In this document: positions 33,622 through 41,471 of the stretch, one piece after another | Layout of the letters: the number at the start of each line of letters is the position of its first letter | How positions within the stretch are numbered: the stretch's first letter is position 1 | Source of the DNA: AC-32 sp963813435 | GTDB taxonomy: Bacteria; Actinomycetota; Thermoleophilia; Gaiellales; Gaiellaceae | Direction of reading: 5' to 3' | Length of the DNA stretch: 64,000 nucleotides | NCBI GenBank assembly: GCA_963813435.1 | Contig: CAWEYY010000004.1 | Coordinates: forward strand, 186,001 to 250,000 | Program-made: the position numbers and the translations under genes | The notes under the pieces: generated by a model | Databases searched by the model: none | Told to the model about the DNA's origin: nothing | What the model saw: the letters and a program-made list of their open reading frames with translations, nothing else

Positions 33622-33962
33622 TGACGAACGAGGAGCTGCAGCGGATCTCGCTCCAGTTCCAGGAGGTCGTGAACCTGAGCGACCTCGAGCTCGAGGCGTG
33701 GCTGCGCACCGACGAGTCGAAGGCCGTGGGCTTCAAGCCCGTAGGCAGCGGCGAGTCGGTCGGCCACGCCTCGGGCCGTCGCATCGTCCGTCTGCTCCGC
33801 CTGCGCGGCGAGGAGCTCGACGACGACGACTACCGGCACATGCGCACGGTCGTCGGCTACGTGCACCGGCACCTCGCCCAGCGCCCGTGCGGCCATGTCG
33901 GCGATACCCGTTGGAGGCACTCGCTGATGAACTGGGGTCACGACCCGCTCAGAGAGGCGTGA
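33621..33962 (+). CDS. DUF3140 family protein
   Basis: The 113-residue protein carries 'LEAWLRTDESKAVGFKPVGS', 'ESVGHASGRRIVRLLRLRGE', 'DDYRHMRTVVGYVHRHLAQR' and 'TRWRHSLMNWGHDP', which I recognise as DUF3140. It is soluble and basic; its function is unknown. The ATG shares one base with the fasciclin stop. It is the last gene before a strong bidirectional hairpin. Confidence 0.88.
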   Translation: MTNEELQRISLQFQEVVNLSDLELEAWLRTDESKAVGFKPVGSGESVGHASGRRIVRLLRLRGEELDDDDYRHMRTVVGYVHRHLAQRPCGHVGDTRWRHSLMNWGHDPLREA

Positions 33963-33970
33963 CCACGCGT

Positions 33971-34003
33971 GCACGAGGGCCGTGGATCCGACGGCCCTCG
34001 TGC
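33971..34003. terminator. Strong 13-bp hairpin between convergent genes
   Basis: GCACGAGGGCCGT and ACGGCCCTCGTGC are perfect reverse complements with a 7-nt loop. It sits between the DUF3140 gene (plus) and the PF03640-type gene (minus), so it can end both transcripts. There is no U-tract. Confidence 0.8.
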
Positions 34004-34015
34004 CGGGGAGGAGAG

Positions 34016-34525
34016 CTAGTAGCCGTACGAGCGCGGGGTGGAGACCACCGCCGTGGACTTGCGGCTCTTGGAGACGGCGACCGCATGCCAGGTGCCGACG
34101 TCCTTGAAGCCGTTGCCCTTGGCGTCGCCGCGCTTGCGGTCGAGGTAGAACGTGTAGAGAGGGGCGCCGCGGTAGGCGACCTGCATCTTGCCGTCCGGGC
34201 GCTTGACCGTTCCGAGGCCGCTCACGCCACCGGGCTTGACGCCCTTCGGCACGGTGAGTGGCGTCCAGAACGAGAGGCAGGCCATGTTCGTGCAGATGAA
34301 GCGGCCGTGCCGCTCGACGCTGAGGGCGTACAGCGTGCGCCCGCGGCGGTTGACGAGGACCGTCTCGTGCAGGGCCTTGTTGCGCGCGGTGCCGACCACC
34401 TTCGTCTGGCCGTTCGAGCCCGAAGAGGACGCGACGGCGATCGCGGCGACGGCTCCGAGCACCAGCACCGCGACGACGACGGCGCCGTAGCGGATGGTTG
34501 TCTTTCGCTTGATGTTGACCTCCAA
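34016..34525 (-). CDS. Secreted repeat protein of COG4315/PF03640 type
   Basis: The 169-residue protein has an N-terminal membrane/signal helix ('AVVVAVLVLGAVAAIAVASS'). It then shows the two characteristic blocks: 'LVNRRGRTLYALSVERHGRF' with 'NMACLSFWTPL', and 'MQVAYRGAPLYTFYLDRKRG', containing the Y-x-F-x-x-D motif. The function is unknown; it is likely extracellular. The start is unsure. TTG 34525 is annotated, but GGAGGT lies inside this reading frame and could instead serve an unusual ATC 4 nt after it. Confidence 0.8.
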   Translation of the reverse strand: MEVNIKRKTTIRYGAVVVAVLVLGAVAAIAVASSSGSNGQTKVVGTARNKALHETVLVNRRGRTLYALSVERHGRFICTNMACLSFWTPLTVPKGVKPGGVSGLGTVKRPDGKMQVAYRGAPLYTFYLDRKRGDAKGNGFKDVGTWHAVAVSKSRKSTAVVSTPRSYGY

Positions 34526-34602
34526 TCTTGAAGTGGATATGCGTATGGAGGTACGGGCGGCGACGCGCCCGCGGATTCGGGCTTAACCGGACCGCAACAC
34601 GT

Positions 34603-36234
34603 TCAGCCGGCCCGGAACTTCTTGGCCGGGGCGGTGCGGCCCTTGAGCGAGCCGTTCCCGGGGAACGCAGCTGTCACCTTCCACGACCCGCGCCCGCTGA
34701 CCGTGAGTGCTGCCGTGTAGCTGCAACCAGCGGCGCCGAGCTTAAGGTTCACCCACCTGACACGTGCATAGACGCGCGGGGTCGTGGCCCTGACTCCCAC
34801 TTGTCCCGCGCACGTTGCGGGATCGGCGGGGAAGCCTGTCAGCTTGCCCGCTGCCCGGAATCGGTACGGCCAGCGGCGGTCGCGCTTCGCCTTCAGCGCG
34901 AGCGAGAGAGCCGGCTGCACCCGGGTCGCGACGAGCCCGCCGGCGAGGACGGGCCTGACCGACGCAGGAGTCTCGTTGTCGCCGACCGTGTCGGTGTTGC
35001 CGTACCCGAGCTGTCCCTCCAGCCCGTGCCCCCAACAGCGAATCCGGCCATTGTCGAGCACGGCGCACGCATGAACTGGCCCCACGCTGATCGCGACCGC
35101 GGGCCGGATCAAGTCAACCGGCCCGAATCCGCCCGGGGTCTCGTCTTCGCCGATGCTGTTCCGGTTTCCGTAGCCGAGCTCTCCGCCGTCGCCCTCGCCC
35201 CAGCAGCGCACGGCTCCTCCATCGAGCAACGCGCACGTGTCGTAGCCGCCCGCGCTGATCGCGAGGGCTCTCCGTCCTGCGCCCAGATCGACGTAGCCCG
35301 CCGAGTCCGGTGTCTCGTCATCCCCGATCGTGTCCGTGTTCCCGTAGCCGACCTGACCGTGTGAGCCTGAGCCCCAGCAGCGGACGCGGCCGTTGTCGAG
35401 GAGCGCGCACGTGTGGTACGCGCCTGCGCTGATCGCGAGTGCCTTCCGTCCGGCACCGAGCGCGACCGGCGCGACGGAGCCTGGAGTCTCGTTGTCTCCC
35501 ACGTTGCTCGTGCTGCCGTTGCCGAGCTGGCCGTACTGGTTGAAGCCCCAGCAGCGGACTCTCCCGTTGTCGAGGATGGCGCAGGCGTGGAGGTCTCCGG
35601 CGCTGATCGCGACGGCCTTCCGTCCCGCGCCGAGGTCGATCGGCCCGACGGAGCCCGGCGTCTCGTCGTCGCCGATGTCGTTCGTCGCCCCGTATCCCAG
35701 CTGTCCGTCGGCTCCGTATCCCCAGCAGCGCACCCTTCCGTTGTCGAGTAGCGCGCAGGTGAACGCGACGCCCGCCGTGATCGCGACCGCCTTCCGGCCC
35801 GCGCCGAGGTCCACGGGGCCGACCGAGGCCGGGGTCTCGTCGTCTCCGATCGTCTTCGTGTCACCGTGGCCGAGCGCGCCGTGCTCGCCGCTGCCCCAGC
35901 AGCCGACGCTGCCGTTGTCGAGCAGGGCGCACGTGTGCTCGTTGCCGGTCGCGATCGCGACTGCCTTCCTCCCGACGCCGATGTCGACCGGGCCGACCGA
36001 GCCCGGCGTCTCGTCGTCGCCGACCCAGTTCGTGTTTCCGTACCCGAGCGCGCCGTGCGCTCCGTACCCCCAGCACCGCACGGTCTCGTCGGTGAGCACC
36101 ACACAGGTGTGCGCGCCGCCCGCGTCGAGAAAGCCCGCAGGCAGGCGACGAATCTTCGACGAGGCCTGCTCCGGGCTCGCGCTCGGAACCACGGCCAGCG
36201 CAACGAGCGCGATGAGAAGCGGCGCCCACCTCAT
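34603..36234 (-). CDS. Secreted RCC1-repeat beta-propeller protein (paralog A)
   Basis: The 543-residue protein has a signal peptide followed by seven RCC1-like repeats of about 58 residues. Each begins 'VRCWG' and contains 'LGYGNT...GDDETP' and ends 'CALLDNG'. Every repeat has two conserved Cys (RCWG and the CALLD Cys), suggesting disulfides in an extracellular propeller. The last 95 residues form an Ig-like beta domain ending 'WKVTAAFPGNGSLKG'. It is paralogous to the protein at 37050-38702. The ligand is unknown. Confidence 0.88.
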   Translation of the reverse strand: MRWAPLLIALVALAVVPSASPEQASSKIRRLPAGFLDAGGAHTCVVLTDETVRCWGYGAHGALGYGNTNWVGDDETPGSVGPVDIGVGRKAVAIATGNEHTCALLDNGSVGCWGSGEHGALGHGDTKTIGDDETPASVGPVDLGAGRKAVAITAGVAFTCALLDNGRVRCWGYGADGQLGYGATNDIGDDETPGSVGPIDLGAGRKAVAISAGDLHACAILDNGRVRCWGFNQYGQLGNGSTSNVGDNETPGSVAPVALGAGRKALAISAGAYHTCALLDNGRVRCWGSGSHGQVGYGNTDTIGDDETPDSAGYVDLGAGRRALAISAGGYDTCALLDGGAVRCWGEGDGGELGYGNRNSIGEDETPGGFGPVDLIRPAVAISVGPVHACAVLDNGRIRCWGHGLEGQLGYGNTDTVGDNETPASVRPVLAGGLVATRVQPALSLALKAKRDRRWPYRFRAAGKLTGFPADPATCAGQVGVRATTPRVYARVRWVNLKLGAAGCSYTAALTVSGRGSWKVTAAFPGNGSLKGRTAPAKKFRAG

Positions 36235-36281
36235 CTTGTGCTCGACGGTAGCACTCTTAGGTGGCGCTTACGCCCGTCGGC

Positions 36282-36287
36282 TACCGT
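36282..36287 (+). promoter_or_regulatory. Leaderless-type -10 box (TACCGT) for the dioxygenase gene
   Basis: TACCGT ends 7 nt before the GTG at 36295, with no ribosome-binding site in between. A leaderless transcript is likely. Confidence 0.45.
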
Positions 36288-36294
36288 CGGGCGC

Positions 36295-36975
36295 GTGAAC
36301 GGCCAGAGGCTCACTCGCCGCGGATCGATCGTCGGGTTCGGTGGTCTCCTGCTCGGCCTGCTCGGCTGGAAGGCTGCGAGCTCTGAGGGCGCAGGCCCGG
36401 CCGCGGTCGCGTCTGGCGCGGTCTCGTGTGTGCTCACGCCGGAGCAGACCGAGGGTCCGTACTACATCGCGGGGGAGAAGCTCCGCCGCAACATCACGGA
36501 AGGCCGGCCGGGGGTGCCGCTGCTGCTGCGGCTCCGCGTCGTGGACGCGTCGACCTGCCGGCCGATCAAGGGCGCAGCGGTCGACATCTGGCACGCGGAC
36601 GCGCTCGGCGCCTACTCGGGCTTCGGGGCCGGCTCTGGGAGCCGGACCTTCATGCGCGGGATCCAGCGAACGGACAAGACCGGGCTCGCCCGCTTCCGCA
36701 GCGTCTACCCGGGCTGGTACCACGGCCGCACGGTGCACATCCACGTCAAGGTGCACGTCGCCGGGAACGTCGTCCACACAGGCCAGCTCTACTTCCCGGA
36801 CTCGCTGACGGACAGGGTGTTCCGGCGCAAGCCCTACAGCCGGCGGGGAAAGCGGACGACGCGCAACGCGAACGACTTCGTCTTCGCCCAGGGCGGGCCG
36901 CGCTCGCTGCTGCGGCTGCGCAAGGCGGGCAGCGCCTACGTCGGCAGCATCACGATGGGCGTCAACCGCTCCTGA
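36295..36975 (+). CDS. Exported intradiol ring-cleavage dioxygenase-like protein
   Basis: The 226-residue protein has a twin-arginine-type leader ('LTRRGSIVGFGGLLLGLLGW'). The catalytic domain shows 'TPEQTEGPYYIAGEKLRRNI', 'GAAVDIWHADALGAYSG' and 'YPGWYHGRTVHIHVKVHV', supplying the two Tyr and two His that bind non-heme Fe(III). The family cleaves catechols between the hydroxyls. A folded, metal-loaded Tat substrate fits an extracytoplasmic oxidase. It lies between two RCC1 paralogs on the opposite strand; the substrate is unknown. Confidence 0.88.
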   Translation: MNGQRLTRRGSIVGFGGLLLGLLGWKAASSEGAGPAAVASGAVSCVLTPEQTEGPYYIAGEKLRRNITEGRPGVPLLLRLRVVDASTCRPIKGAAVDIWHADALGAYSGFGAGSGSRTFMRGIQRTDKTGLARFRSVYPGWYHGRTVHIHVKVHVAGNVVHTGQLYFPDSLTDRVFRRKPYSRRGKRTTRNANDFVFAQGGPRSLLRLRKAGSAYVGSITMGVNRS

Positions 36976-36996
36976 CGTCGACCGGTCATTGCAGAT

Positions 36997-37024
36997 GGAC
37001 ACGCGGGCGAAAGCCCACGTGTCC
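36997..37024. terminator. Hairpin with GAAA tetraloop between convergent genes
   Basis: GGACACG-C-GGGC, a GAAA loop, then GCCC-A-CGTGTCC form an 11-bp stem with one mismatch. It lies between the dioxygenase gene and RCC1 paralog B, which are convergent. Confidence 0.65.
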
Positions 37025-37049
37025 TGATGACGGCGTCGTGAGCGCCGCC

Positions 37050-38702
37050 TTAGCCGGCTCTGAAGAGCCTAGCCGTGGCGCTGCGCGCGGTCAGGGAGCC
37101 GTTGCCGGCAAAGACCGCCGTCACCTTCCACTTCCCCTTGCGCTTGACCCTGAACGGCGCGCTGTAGCGGCAGCTGGCTCCGACGAGCTTCAGCGTCGCC
37201 CTGTGCGCCACCGACCGCTTCCCCAGTCTCGCCCTGACGGTGATCGGCCCTGAACAGATGGTCCTGTCGGCGAGGAAGCCGCTCAGCGCGCCCGAGGCCG
37301 TGAAGCGGTAGGCCGCGCGGCGGTCGCGCTTGGGCTTCAGCGCGAGCGACAGCGCCGGCCGCAGCTTCGTTGACACCGGGCCGCCCGCATTGACCGGGCT
37401 GACGGACCCGGGCGTCTCGTTGTCGCCGATCGAGTTGGCGTTCGCGTAGCCGAGCTGTCCATTCACTCCGAGCCCCCAGCAGCGCACGCTCCCGTCGTCG
37501 AGCAGCGCGCAGGTGTGCGCCGCGCCGACCGAGATCGCGACCGCCGTGCGCCCCGTGCCGAGGTCCACCGGCCCGACCGAGCCGGGGGTCTCGTTGTCGC
37601 CGATGTCGTTGAGGTTGCCGTAGCCGAGCCGACCGTCCGCCCCTGCGCCCCAGCAGCGCACCTGGCCGGTGTCCAGGATCGCGCAGGTGCTCGCGCCTGC
37701 AGCCGAGATGGCGACCGCCGTGCGGCCTGCGCCGAGGTCGACCGGGGAAACCGAGCTGGGCACCTCGTTGTCGCCGATCGAGTTCGTGTTCCCGTAGCCG
37801 AGGCGGCCGTTCGTGCCGAGGCCCCAGCACCGCACCTGACCGGTATCCAGGATCGCGCAGGTGTGCGCGTTGCCGGCCGAGATCGCGACCGCGGGCCGAC
37901 CGAGGTTCACCGGGCCGAAGCCCCCGGGAGTCTCGGTGTCGCCGATGTCCGTGACGTTGCCGTAGCCGAGCCTGCCGTTCGCAGCCTGGCCCCAGCAGCG
38001 CACCTCCGCGGTGTCGAGCAGGGCGCATGTGTGCGCGTTGCCGGCCGAGATGGCGGTGGCGGTCCGGCCGGTGCCCAGGTCGACCGGGCCGAAGCCGCCC
38101 GGCGTCTCGTTGTCGCCGATCGAGTTCGTGTTCCCGTAACCGAGCCTGCCAGTACCGCCGTTGCCCCAGCAGCGCACCTGCCCGGTGTCGAGCAGGGCGC
38201 AGCTGTGTGCTGTTGCAGCCGAGATCGCGATCGCGGTCCTGCCCACGCCCAGGTCGACCGGGCCGGCGCTTCCCGGCGACTCGTTGTCGCCGATGTCGTT
38301 GACGTTCCCGTAGCCCAGCCGCCCGTTCGCGCCTGCGCCCCAGCAACGCACCTGCCTGGTGTCGAGCAGGGCGCACGTATGGTCGCCGCCGCTGCTGATG
38401 GCGAGCGCCGTGCGGCCGGCGCCGAGATCGACCGGGCCGACGCTTCCGGGGATCTCGTTGTCGCCGATCGAGTTGAGGTTGCCGTAGCCGAGCTGGCCGT
38501 TCGCGCCGTCGCCCCAGCAGCGCACAGCCCGGGTAGCCAGCACCACGCAGGAGTGGTTGCCACCGACGTCGAGGAAGCCGGCCGCAACCCGCCGGAGCTG
38601 CGACGCGGACTGCTCCGGGCTCGCGCTCGGGACGACCGTCAGCGCGAGGAGCGCGATCAAGACGGCGGCGCCTGCCAAGCCCGTACGGACCCCCAGCTTC
38701 AT
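37050..38702 (-). CDS. Secreted RCC1-repeat beta-propeller protein (paralog B)
   Basis: The 550-residue protein has a signal peptide ('GAAVLIALLALTVVPSASPE'). Seven repeats of about 58 residues follow, of the form 'VRCWGxGxNGRLGYGN' ... 'GDNETPG' ... 'CALLDTG', again with two Cys each. The last 95 residues form the same beta domain as in paralog A ('GKWKVTAVFAGNGSLTA'). The ATG at 38702 is chosen because it begins the signal peptide. The near-identical layout indicates duplication around the dioxygenase gene. Confidence 0.9.
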   Translation of the reverse strand: MKLGVRTGLAGAAVLIALLALTVVPSASPEQSASQLRRVAAGFLDVGGNHSCVVLATRAVRCWGDGANGQLGYGNLNSIGDNEIPGSVGPVDLGAGRTALAISSGGDHTCALLDTRQVRCWGAGANGRLGYGNVNDIGDNESPGSAGPVDLGVGRTAIAISAATAHSCALLDTGQVRCWGNGGTGRLGYGNTNSIGDNETPGGFGPVDLGTGRTATAISAGNAHTCALLDTAEVRCWGQAANGRLGYGNVTDIGDTETPGGFGPVNLGRPAVAISAGNAHTCAILDTGQVRCWGLGTNGRLGYGNTNSIGDNEVPSSVSPVDLGAGRTAVAISAAGASTCAILDTGQVRCWGAGADGRLGYGNLNDIGDNETPGSVGPVDLGTGRTAVAISVGAAHTCALLDDGSVRCWGLGVNGQLGYANANSIGDNETPGSVSPVNAGGPVSTKLRPALSLALKPKRDRRAAYRFTASGALSGFLADRTICSGPITVRARLGKRSVAHRATLKLVGASCRYSAPFRVKRKGKWKVTAVFAGNGSLTARSATARLFRAG

Positions 38703-38737
38703 GTGCCAAACGACGCTAGCAACGCACCCGGACGGGC

Positions 38738-39613
38738 TCAGACCTGGAGCTCGGCCTTGCGCACGCGGTTGAAGCCCGCTGCGTTCAGCGCGCTCACGTC
38801 GACCAGCCGCGTCATCCAGCCGTGCCCGCTGTCCGCGTTTGCCTCGTCCTCGAAGCTGCCGACCGCGGCGAAGATGCGGCCTTCGCGGAACTCCCACTCC
38901 TCGATCTGGTCTCGTTCGCCTTCGAGGTCGCTCCGGAACAGCTCGAGATCGGAGCGCAGCTGCGCCTTCACGGTCTCCAGCCATGTCGCCCGGGGATCTT
39001 GGTCGAGGTTCACGCCACAGCGCTCGAACAGGTCGTCGTTGATGACCTCCAGCTCGAGGGCGTCGATGTACGCCTCGGCCTCGGCCCAGTCGGGTGCCTC
39101 GCCCGGCTCGAGCGCGACGAGCTCGACGAACATGCCGGCCTCCTCGGCGCTCGCCAGCGCCGTCGCCGCGTCGGGCGAGTCGTCACGCGAGAGCGCGTGC
39201 TCGAGCTCGTGCTCGGGCAGGCTCGGCGCGTCCTCCTGCTCGCTGTAGTCGCGCTCGGCCGTCAGGTCGAGGTAGGGCTGGCCGTCGTCCCGGCGAGCGA
39301 GCCGCTCGTCGGCGACCTGCCAGCTCACCGGCTCGCCGTCCTCGAGCGTGCTGAACGTGTGCCCCGCACGTGGAGCATCGGGCCGGAAGCGCCGAAACGC
39401 GCCGAGCTCCTCGCGCCCGTCGGGGTGCCGAAGCCTGAGCCGGTAGACCGCGGGCTTGAGGTGAACGCGCGAGCCGTCGAGCCGCTCGACCAGCCAGTCT
39501 CGCCCCTCATAGTGGACGACGTCCCCGGGCCCGAGCGGCTCCTCGCTCGTGTACGGGTGTACCCGCTCCCGGCCGGTGGCGGTGACGTGCACAAGCTCGT
39601 AGGAGGTCGCCAC
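38738..39613 (-). CDS. Hypothetical 291-residue acidic protein
   Basis: I do not recognise this protein. It has no signal peptide or membrane helix. The N-terminal 90 residues are beta-rich ('LGPGDVVHYEGRDWLVERLD', 'AVYRLRLRHPDGREELGAF'), resembling a small barrel. The central part is acidic. The C-terminal 130 residues are helical, with 'DLELFRSDLEGERDQIEEWE'. The GTG start is preceded at 6 nt by TAACCT, a leaderless-type -10 box. It sits between paralog B and phoX on the same strand. Confidence 0.75.
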   Translation of the reverse strand: MATSYELVHVTATGRERVHPYTSEEPLGPGDVVHYEGRDWLVERLDGSRVHLKPAVYRLRLRHPDGREELGAFRRFRPDAPRAGHTFSTLEDGEPVSWQVADERLARRDDGQPYLDLTAERDYSEQEDAPSLPEHELEHALSRDDSPDAATALASAEEAGMFVELVALEPGEAPDWAEAEAYIDALELEVINDDLFERCGVNLDQDPRATWLETVKAQLRSDLELFRSDLEGERDQIEEWEFREGRIFAAVGSFEDEANADSGHGWMTRLVDVSALNAAGFNRVRKAELQV

Positions 39614-39619
39614 GACGAA

Positions 39620-39625
39620 AGGTTA
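39620..39625 (-). promoter_or_regulatory. Leaderless-type -10 box (TAACCT)
   Basis: On the minus strand TAACCT ends exactly 6 nt before the GTG at 39613. This supports that start and suggests transcription starts on the first codon. Confidence 0.5.
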
Positions 39626-39645
39626 CGCCTCGGCCGGGAACGCCA

Positions 39646-39710
39646 AGGGCCCGCGGTGCCACGGGCCCTCGGTTCCCCGCCCGGCCGCGGCCCTGGCGGC
39701 GGCCGGGCGG
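39646..39710 (-). terminator. Two GC-rich hairpins downstream of phoX-like gene
   Basis: CCGCCCGGCCGC (39677-39688) pairs perfectly with GCGGCCGGGCGG (39699-39710). A second stem, GGGCCCG/CGGGCCC, lies at 39647-39668. Both follow the phoX-like stop on the minus strand and precede the next gene's promoter, the expected place for termination. Confidence 0.75.
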
Positions 39711-39721
39711 AAGCTCTCCCT

Positions 39722-41335
39722 CTAGTTCGCGGGGATGACCTCGTAGGTCACGTTGTCCCCGTGCTGCTGCGTGTAGAACCAGCGCCAGCCGTCACGGAAC
39801 AGCCTCGGCACCTTCGCTCCGAGGATCCCGCGCACGGACGGATCGCCGTCGGACGCGAGGACTCCGGTGATCTCGTTGTCGCCCTCGTTCTTGCCGAAGC
39901 CGCCGTTCGCCGAGTCGATCGTTGCCGACGCATCGCGGCCCTCCGCCAGCCACCGGACAGGCTGGTTCCACGGCTTCGAGTAGTCGCGCGTCACGTCGAG
40001 CACGTAGCCGGAGTCGAGCGCATTCCGCTGGCCGTGAAGCGTGTCGCCCGCGTCCTCGACGAACGTGATCAGGTTCTTCGAGAGGAACGTGACGTTGTCG
40101 AAGCCCGCGTGGGCCTGGTCGCCTCTGTAGAAGAACGAGATCCGGCCGTGGCTGGATGACGGATCCTTCTGCGTCAGCTTCCAGACGGACGTCCAACCGC
40201 CCGCACTGTCGTTCTCGGGGCTGGTCGCGTTCGTGTCGCCGGTCTCGTCGAAGAAGAACTCGCGGAAGTCCGAGCCCGGCCGGAAGTCGCCGTTCTCGGG
40301 CCTCTTGAACGGCGTGCCGTCCTTCGCCTTTGCGAGGGCGTTCGCGTTGAAGGGCGCGTCGCCGTCGACCGCGGTGTCGTGGATCGTGATCCACTGCGTC
40401 TTGAAGCTCGAGCCGTAGGTGTGCAGCGCGAGCTGGTCGGGCGAGTTGAGCGGCGTCTGGGAGGCCTGCGTGATCGGATCGCCGGAGCCGTTCAGCACCT
40501 GGAGCACCTGCAGCTTTCCGCGCTCGAGGTCACCGGGGTGCTTTGGGACGTAGCGGTAGAGGAAGCTGTTCGGGATTTTCGCGGACGTGCCCGGCTTGTT
40601 CGAGCCGCCGATGTCCTCGACGATCCAGAGGTTCCCGTCCGAGTCGTCCTGGATGCCCTCGTAGCCGCCGCGGCCGAGCGCGCCCGAGACGTCCTCGACG
40701 TCCGACGGGTAGCCCGGCGTCGCCGAGTAGGTCGGCGCGTTGACGTTCTCCGTCGTCAGCAGGAGCCGCTTGGCCCACGGATCCCACGTCGATCCGTCGA
40801 TCGTCGTGAGAGCGGCGCCGGTGCTGTCCTTGGTCGCGAGCACCGTCACGCGGTGCGCAGCGTCCGCGTCCAGGTTGATGCGCGTGATGTAGCCGGGCGA
40901 GCCGAGCTCGTGGCCCTGAAACAGGAAGTGCGTGCCGTAGTCGTATGACGGGTCGGCACCGGACAGCCCTCGCCGGAAGACGAGATAGGTGTTCTTATCG
41001 GGCTCGGTCTTCCCCGCCTCTGTCGCCACGCCTGGGCTGGGGAGCATCTGCGGTTCGCCCGCCGCATTGAGGGTGTCGTTGTCGTAGCCGTAGTACGAAA
41101 CCTGGGTGCTCGCGCTCTCGGCCTTCGTCGAGCCCTGAGCCACCGCCGTCTGGCGCAGCTCCACCGAGAGCTTGCTCGCCGGCGCATAGCCGACCGATCT
41201 CGTGTTTGCGGTCGCGACGTTGCTCAGATCGGGTGCGTCGTTCGACCAGGCCGATCCGGTCGCGACGACGACGATCGCCACCGAGCAGGCGGCGGCGAGC
41301 CCGGTCAGGGCCGCGGTTCGCTTCCTCCGTCTCAT
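39722..41335 (-). CDS. PhoX-like secreted protein (DUF839)
   Basis: The 537-residue protein has an Arg-rich signal peptide ('RRRKRTAALTGLAAACSVAI'). DUF839/PhoX-type blocks include 'STWDPWAKRLLLTTENVNAP', 'GGYEGIQDDSDGNLWIVEDI', 'PENGDFRPGSDFREFFFDET' and 'FDNVTFLSKNLITFVEDAGD'. PhoX enzymes are Ca/Fe-dependent alkaline phosphatases, but many DUF839 proteins are untested, so the activity is inferred. ATG 41335 follows a GGGAGAG site; an upstream in-frame start would lengthen it by 8 residues. Confidence 0.82.
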   Translation of the reverse strand: MRRRKRTAALTGLAAACSVAIVVVATGSAWSNDAPDLSNVATANTRSVGYAPASKLSVELRQTAVAQGSTKAESASTQVSYYGYDNDTLNAAGEPQMLPSPGVATEAGKTEPDKNTYLVFRRGLSGADPSYDYGTHFLFQGHELGSPGYITRINLDADAAHRVTVLATKDSTGAALTTIDGSTWDPWAKRLLLTTENVNAPTYSATPGYPSDVEDVSGALGRGGYEGIQDDSDGNLWIVEDIGGSNKPGTSAKIPNSFLYRYVPKHPGDLERGKLQVLQVLNGSGDPITQASQTPLNSPDQLALHTYGSSFKTQWITIHDTAVDGDAPFNANALAKAKDGTPFKRPENGDFRPGSDFREFFFDETGDTNATSPENDSAGGWTSVWKLTQKDPSSSHGRISFFYRGDQAHAGFDNVTFLSKNLITFVEDAGDTLHGQRNALDSGYVLDVTRDYSKPWNQPVRWLAEGRDASATIDSANGGFGKNEGDNEITGVLASDGDPSVRGILGAKVPRLFRDGWRWFYTQQHGDNVTYEVIPAN

Positions 41336-41413
41336 GTCTCTCCCTCTCTGTCGGTGCACCGGCGAGGTACCGGCGCTCTCGTCCCCCGACGGTAGGAGAG
41401 CGGCCTTGCCGCG

Positions 41414-41455
41414 TGGGTTACGGGCCGGTTCGGCTTCGGTGTCGATGCTGTGACA
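41414..41455 (+). promoter_or_regulatory. 42-bp upstream element, copy A
   Basis: This stretch upstream of the cyclase gene matches 49175-49216 upstream of the GT2 gene at about 34 of 42 positions, both on the plus strand. Its core is TTCGGTGTCGAT followed by GTGACA, which contains a TGTC-N8-GACA dyad. It ends 5 nt before the TAGACT box. It may be a shared regulator site. Confidence 0.5.
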
Positions 41456-41459
41456 TGCC

Positions 41460-41465
41460 TAGACT
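41460..41465 (+). promoter_or_regulatory. Leaderless-type -10 box (TAGACT) for cyclase gene
   Basis: TAGACT ends exactly 6 nt before the ATG at 41472. No Shine-Dalgarno sequence is present. No -35 consensus is found at 16-18 nt; the 42-bp element occupies that position. Confidence 0.5.
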
Positions 41466-41471
41466 CGCGCC

